In this document: positions 59,350-64,000 of the stretch, piece by piece
Numbering within the stretch: position 1 is the first letter of the stretch
Layout: each line of letters starts with the position of its first letter
Origin: Lampris incognitus
Taxonomy: Eukaryota; Chordata; Actinopteri; Lampriformes; Lampridae
Direction of reading: 5' to 3'
Assembly: GCF_029633865.1 (NCBI RefSeq)
Contig: NC_079215.1
Span: 56,160,856-56,224,855 of the forward strand
DNA length: 64,000 nt
Made by a program: the position numbers and the translations under genes
The notes under the pieces: model-generated
Database searches by the model: none
Told to the model about the DNA's origin: nothing
What the model saw: only the letters and a program-made list of their open reading frames with translations

Positions 59350-60895
59350 AGATCATCTAAAATAGATCAGTACTGTTTCAAACAACATCAAGCCTTTAAT
59401 TAATTCATATCAGTTGGTGCGAGAGCCACACACGCCTACACAACACATATAAACCAACTCCCTATATACACACACTGAACTCTTACACAGATATCACATC
59501 AACTTGAAGCTCTCACTTAAATAACTGGCTGGATCAGAATCAGAAACTAAAAGTGATTTCCATGCTTAATAAGCAATATCCAGGAGAACGGGATACTCAT
59601 TATATGGCGTATACGCACGATTTATTTTTATTACAGCTGTTGGTATACAGTTATCAACATGCATTTTAAATGCCCCCCTGCACTGTGACGACGTCTATGA
59701 CGGCTGCTGGAGATGGTATTGTTGTTTTTGTTTATCTGATGTGCTTTAAATGTGTCTGCATGCTCTGTGCTGTGCCACAAATTGCCTCTCGGAGGACATT
59801 AAAGTTTTTCCAAGTCTGAGAGACATAATGACGACATTACAGTAAATTACGTGACATTAAAGTCACCACTGACCTGTGTGTTGCTCACGAAACAGGATCT
59901 TACGTAAAGAGTAAACCGGGCACGGTAAAAGCCCGCGCTGTGGATGGCCGGCAACACACATCGCCCGCATACACTGCACGCACCCCGCATGAGTTTTCTG
60001 TTTGCTCGAGCAGAAAGTCGCACAACATTGCTGCAGTTGCAAAGGGGGGAGTGCAGCGGTCCGGTGTACTAAGCTGCGAGCACGAGACGGGGCTGAGAAA
60101 CGCTCGGCCCCAGCGTGCGAGCGCAGCAGGTGTGGCGGGGCAGTGGGCGGGCAGCCAGGTTGTGGTGACTGGTGCTCTGCAGGAGCAGGTGAGAAAAAGG
60201 GGTCAGCAGCTGAGCCTGGTCAAGTGGGCCTGGCGATGGAGATGAGAAGCAGCCTTCTCTGGGCCCAGACTGATGCCCGCTGCATGGGGGAGGGGAGGGG
60301 AGGGGGAGGGGAGGGGGGGTGTGCAGGCGGCAGATGCACTCGTTGCCACAGTCTTGTCTAGTTTACGCTGTCGCGCACACACAGACACACTCCAAACACC
60401 TGCCTCACTGCTACTCTAGCCGGCCCGCATGACTCCGTATGCTCTCACGCCCCGGGCACGGCGTGTCATAAACTTCCACTTCAAAAGAAAAGCTGGATAC
60501 CGAGCTTTTATTCTGAAATCTGTTGCCGCATTGTAGACTGGATATTTAATATATGTATTCTTATCTTTTTCTAGTTTTTCCTCTTATCCCACCCGATTAA
60601 CCCGATGGCATATGGCCGCAACTCCTGCCGAGTAACTCCCCTGGCTCACGTTTCCACAGGAAGGAGATAGTCGTAACACCAGCTTCCTCTCGCTATCTTA
60701 CACGCTGAAGCCTCGCATGGATTGCATCACCTTCAGGCCGCAAAGGAGGCGTAGGGAGAACGCTTTCGGTTGCTTGGCTGCAGGCGCCCGGATGGGCCAG
60801 AGGGGTCGCTGGAGAACGACGAGTCCCCGAACACTACACCGATCTACACCCACTATCCCTCGGGTAAGGGAATATGTGTATTTAATATACTGGAT
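59350..60895. promoter_or_regulatory. CpG-rich patch at about 59930-60440, no gene assigned
   Basis: CG dinucleotides are frequent between 59930 and 60150 and again around 60400-60480, with a (GGGGA)n tract at 60289-60316. It could be a promoter, but no first exon was recognised on either strand. The rest (59350-59930, 60480-60895) shows nothing I can name. Confidence 0.3.
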
Positions 60896-60898
60896 ATT

Positions 60899-61295
60899 GG
60901 GGGCGTCCGGGTAGCATAGCCGTCTATTCAGCTGCCTACCAACACGGGGATCGCCGGTTCGAATCCCCGTGTTACCTCCGGCTTGGTCGGGCGTCCCTAC
61001 AGACACAATTGGCCGTGTGGGAAGCCGGATGTGGGTACGTGTCCTGGTCGCCGCACTAGCGCCTCCTCTGGTCGGTGGGGGAAACTGGGGGAATAGCGTG
61101 ATCCTCTCACGTGCTTCGTCCCCCTGGCGAAACTCCTCACTGTCAGGTGAAAAGAAGCAACTGGCGACTCCACATGTATCGGGGAGGAGGCATGAGGTAG
61201 TCTGCAGCCCTCCCGGCCCGGCGGAGAGGGTGGAGCAGCGACTGGGATGGCTCAGAAGAGTGGGGTAATTGGCCGGATACAATTGGGGGGGAGGG
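60899..61295 (+). mobile_element. tRNA-derived SINE of the GGCGTCCGGGT family
   Basis: Head GGCGTCCGGGTAGCATAGCC (A box), GATCGCCGGTTCGAATCCCC (B box), body with CAATTGGCCGTGTGGGAAGC, TTCGTCCCCCTGGCGAAAC, and tail AATTGGGGGGGAGGGGGAT. Confidence 0.93.
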
Positions 61296-61334
61296 GGATA
61301 CATATATATATATATACATAAATGAGAATTTGGG

Positions 61335-61685
61335 GTTTAGTGGCATGGTGGCTTCGTGGTTAACACTATTATTGCCTCACAGTAAGAAGACCCTGGGTTT
61401 GATTCAAGCCCACCCCGTATGGAGTTGGCATGTTCTTGTGGTTTTCCTCCCAAAGTCCAGAGACATGTTAGGGGGACTGGAGTCTCTAAAGTGCCCATAG
61501 GTGTGAATGGTGTGGGAGTAACTGTGTGTGTGCTCTGTGAAGGAGCGGGGGGCCTCCTGTCCAGGATATCTCCCTGCCTTCCGCCCAGTCTCTGCTGGGA
61601 CAGACTCCAGTGACCAGGAACTGGAAAAGCAAGTAAGGACAGTGAGAGATGACAGTCACATGGGGCAAATCCAAAATAAAAAAAA
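61335..61685 (+). mobile_element. Divergent tRNA-derived SINE
   Basis: Head GTGGCATGGTGGCTTCGTGG and GGTTTGATTCAAGCCC, core GAGTTGGCATGTTCTTGTGG, TTTCCTCCCAAAGTCCAGAG, and an A-rich end at 61677-61692. It is related to the GGATGGATGG family core but more diverged. Confidence 0.7.
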
Positions 61686-61779
61686 AAAAAATTTTCTGAA
61701 CACATACATTTATCCTAAACACACGCATGCGTGCACGTGTGCACACACATACACGTGTTGACCCATCTGTTTTCATTCA

Positions 61780-61850
61780 GGTCCTCAGATTTCAGCGACT
61801 TCCTGAAGAGGTGTCTGGATAAAAACGTGGACAAACAGATGGAGTTCAGC
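61780..61850 (+). pseudogene. Orphan exon-like fragment of an SLK/STK10-type kinase
   Basis: After a good acceptor (TTTTCATTCAG at 61769-61779) the sequence reads SSDFSDFLKRCLDKNVDK, matching the last helices of the STE20-like kinase domain (family pattern FxDFLKxCLxKNVD). The expected continuation RW..QLLQHPF is absent and a CA repeat begins at 61861. No good donor site is visible. Probably a decayed or captured exon. Confidence 0.4.
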
Positions 61851-61884
61851 CCAGCTTCGCACACACACACACACACATACTCGC

Positions 61885-62160
61885 AAACCTATACTTGTGG
61901 GGGCCCCCTCGTTGACTACATTCATTTCCTAGCCCTTAACCCTAACCTTAACCACGCAAACTACATGCCTAACCCTAACCCTTACCCTACCCTTAACCTA
62001 ACCCTAATTCTAACCTTAACCCTAAAACCAAGTGCTAGCCCTAACATAGACCCTTTTACTTGTCAGGCCCCATAAAATGGCCCCACAAGGTAGGTGCTTT
62101 CTGGTTTTTCTATCCTATTGGAGACATTTGGTCCCCACTAGGATAGGAAAACATGGTACA
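61885..62160. mobile_element. Non-autonomous element with telomere-like CCCTAA repeats
   Basis: Opens with ACTTGTGGGGGCCCC, then many CCCTAACC/CCCTTAACC units (61937-62045). It closes with a hairpin CTATCCTATTGGAGAC / GTCCCCACTAGGATAG (62110-62147). It resembles a common fish repeat with internal (CCCTAA)n-like filler, so it need not be a telomere scar. Confidence 0.6.
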
Positions 62161-62436
62161 CACACACACACACAGTGTCATGGGCTCTCAGCCCCAGCAG
62201 CGCTGCAGAGCTGGTGGCCGATAGCAACTCCTCATGTTCCACTTGAGTCCTCATGACACTATTGTCACACACATCTGCCAGTCCTGCCACTACCCCAGAT
62301 AGCAAAATAGCTGTGGCCCGGACCCGTCCCACACCCGACACTTTCATCCGGCCCACATACCGCGTGGAATGATGGCACTTGGGCGGTCCGCTCCTGTTTG
62401 CCAGATCTGGGCCAGAACCAAGCCATAGCAATGCTA

Positions 62437-62700
62437 CATGTGCCACATATTAGCCAAAGGTGGCCCATATTTGTTTTGTGATATTTGGGCCACATTCACC
62501 GTTTACCACACGGGCCACTTCAGGGTCACATCCAGACGACATGTTGCCGAGAGCACCGCATCTTTGCCAAAAAAAGGCCCACATTTGATTTGGCATATTC
62601 GGGCCATATTTGCTATTATACATGTGGGCCACTTCAGGCTCACATCCATTCTGTCAGGGCCAGAAGAAGGCCGTCAGCTTGCCTGAAGTGGCCCACATCC
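62437..62700. repeat. Two-copy ~115-bp repeat (GGGCCACTTCAGG type)
   Basis: TGGCCCATATTTG...GGGCCACATTCACC...GGGCCACTTCAGGGTCACATCC is repeated as GGCCCACATTTG...GGGCCATATTTGC...GGGCCACTTCAGGCTCACATCC, then a partial third start. Confidence 0.7.
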
Positions 62701-63114
62701 GGATGCTGTCTGGGACTGCTTTTAAGCTTCGGTTCATTTGACTTGCACAGTACAACAAAACAGTGAGCTCAGTGACAGACACTGATCAATAAACACGAGC
62801 AATTAAGGGACGCATGGACAATTAGTAAACGCACAAACAGGGAGGGTGAGACAAGAGTCACAGTCTATGCAGAAAGGCAGGAGAGATATTGTCCCCACTT
62901 GGGTGCTGGCAAAGATGTAAGCAAAAAAGCCTAAACAATCGAGCGATTTCCCCAAGAAAACCTACGGTAGAACGAGAAGGATTTTCTTAAAAAAATGAAT
63001 CAAAAAAATAATCGCTCTCGATCATCACTTATCCTTCCTGTTGTCCACACATTGTGTTTACTGCCCTTGTGTTGCCATTTATGACCCGCCTTCCATTAAA
63101 CCTCTAAGCTAAAG

Positions 63115-63241
63115 CATCCATCCATCCATTATCCGAACCACTTATCCTGCTCTCAGGGTGGCGGGGATGCTGGGGCCTATCCCAGCCGCCATTGGGCGGC
63201 AGGGCGGGGAGACACCCTGGACAGGCTGCCAGGCCGTCACA
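63115..63241 (-). mobile_element. SINE 3' fragment (GGATGGATGG-tail family)
   Basis: CATCCATCCATCCATTATCC through CTGGACAGGCTGCCAGGCCG, minus orientation, without the head. Confidence 0.9.
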
Positions 63242-63365
63242 GATGACAAACATATTGGGATTAAACCCGCGGGGAAGGGCAGCGGGCTGGTTATTCTGGA
63301 CAGGGAACAATATATGTGGGCGGCAGACAGACAACTCGGTAACGCTGAACACTACACCAACTGTA
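63242..63365 (+). mobile_element. Penelope-like element fragment (tentative)
   Basis: Encodes IGIKPAGKGSGLVILDREQY then MWAADRQLGNAEHYTN, resembling the PADKGxxVVxxDRxxYxxExxRQLxDxxxY motif before the reverse transcriptase of Penelope-like elements. Only about 40 codons are visible. Confidence 0.5.
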
Positions 63366-64000
63366 GTCGAGGCCGGATTACAGACTGGGCATGCCGGCAA
63401 GTGCCCTCGGACCACGAGGGGCCCCAAAAGGTCAGGGGTATTGCGTTCACGTGTATTAACGGTGCATAAACAGGCTGCTCGCTCCGGGCAAGGCGACTAC
63501 CCTGTTGGGTATTTGCATTAGTTTTACATTTAACAATGTTTAGTATAGTCTGATGGGGCGGCGGGGGGGGGGGGGCAATGGACGTGCGTACCCCGGGGCC
63601 CCCTGCTGGGTTAATCCGGCCACGAATGTAGTAGCCCCATTTTTCCGGACACTACACCGTAAGTACATAAGCAAATTTCCCTGAAACATACCCGGATTTT
63701 GTTTCCACGGATCCGAAAGTTGTTCCTGTTCGTGTGAGGTTATGCGACAGTGTCCTCTTGTGGTGAAATTCGGTACACAAACCGGAACCGACGCATCCTC
63801 CTGGTGCTCCACACCGCTTATCTTTTTTGAGCGACACGCGTTCACACCAACCTTTACCGAGTACTTCCACAGGAGGACGCCGGAGTTGCCCGCCTCCCTC
63901 GCGGGCAACCTAAACAGGAACCCAGACTCTCAAGCGCACTTCTCTCCCCTGTACTTGAGAATTATGTGTAACGATGCGTCCTCTTCGTCCTTTTAGAACG
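63366..64000. other. No gene recognised
   Basis: Contains a G-run near 63565. No coding similarity seen. Confidence 0.5.

Noticed and set aside
60899..60970. Functional tRNA genes at SINE heads
   Set aside because: The A and B boxes are good, but the acceptor stem does not close and a SINE body follows directly. The same holds for the heads at 47395, 31662 and 32655.
61937..62045. Telomere fusion scar
   Set aside because: The units are irregular and lie within element-specific borders, so this is more likely internal filler of a dispersed repeat.

Overview
The window looks like nuclear DNA of a teleost fish, probably a percomorph. It has one spliced vertebrate gene on the minus strand, and nearly everything else is transposable elements, SINEs, microsatellites and minisatellites. 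The mobile-element mix (Tc1/mariner, L2, Rex1-like, RTE-like and L1-like LINEs, Penelope-like fragment, two abundant tRNA-derived SINE families, Helitron-like and foldback elements) is typical of fish. Long open frames elsewhere come from tandem repeats whose unit lacks stop codons and are not genes.

The gene is slc24a3, the K+-dependent Na+/Ca2+ exchanger NCKX3. I could place fifteen coding exons from 40870 down to the stop codon at 14985. Splice sites and reading phases join cleanly and give about 556 codons, from just before the first mature transmembrane region to the C-terminus. The N-terminal exon or exons (signal peptide, first extracellular segment) are not seen and probably lie beyond 64000. 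Both alpha-repeats (GSSAPE and GTSVPD motifs) are intact, so the gene appears functional. Its introns carry three very large minisatellites (32 bp x ~87, 24 bp x ~65, 54 bp x ~24). The 24-bp array touches the donor splice site of the exon at 28161-28264.

Layout. 1-2.7 kb: simple repeats and a 26-bp minisatellite. 4.1-6.4 kb: a dead Tc1 element and a TIR element. 6.7-12.8 kb: two Helitron-like copies, a 32-bp satellite, a solo LTR with a tRNA-like promoter, and a 1.2-kb foldback element with a 7-bp target duplication that encloses a second copy of that LTR plus a tRNA-Leu-type primer site. 12.8-15.0 kb: probable 3' UTR and flank. 15-31.1 kb: main slc24a3 exon cluster with intronic repeats. 31.2-40.8 kb: large intron full of SINEs and LINE fragments. 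40.8 kb: most upstream exon seen. 42.5-47.3 kb: 5'-complete L1-like LINE with a 19-bp target duplication. 48.1-49.0 kb: relic of an rve-type integrase gene broken by a SINE. 50.3-52.4 kb: L2 LINE. 54.3-55.3 kb: 21-bp minisatellite. 55.5 kb: a perfect 55-bp palindrome. 56.4-64 kb: more LINE, SINE and satellite-like DNA, a CpG-rich patch near 60 kb, an orphan SLK/STK10-like exon fragment and a Penelope-like fragment.

The most unusual items are the foldback element with its enclosed LTR and inverted LTR end, the LTR family with A/B boxes, an SVA-like composite retroposon with an internal ~275-bp VNTR (three copies with 1, 2 and 3 units), the integrase relic, and the minisatellite that reaches a coding splice site. 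Family names rest on recognition by eye; no database search was run.
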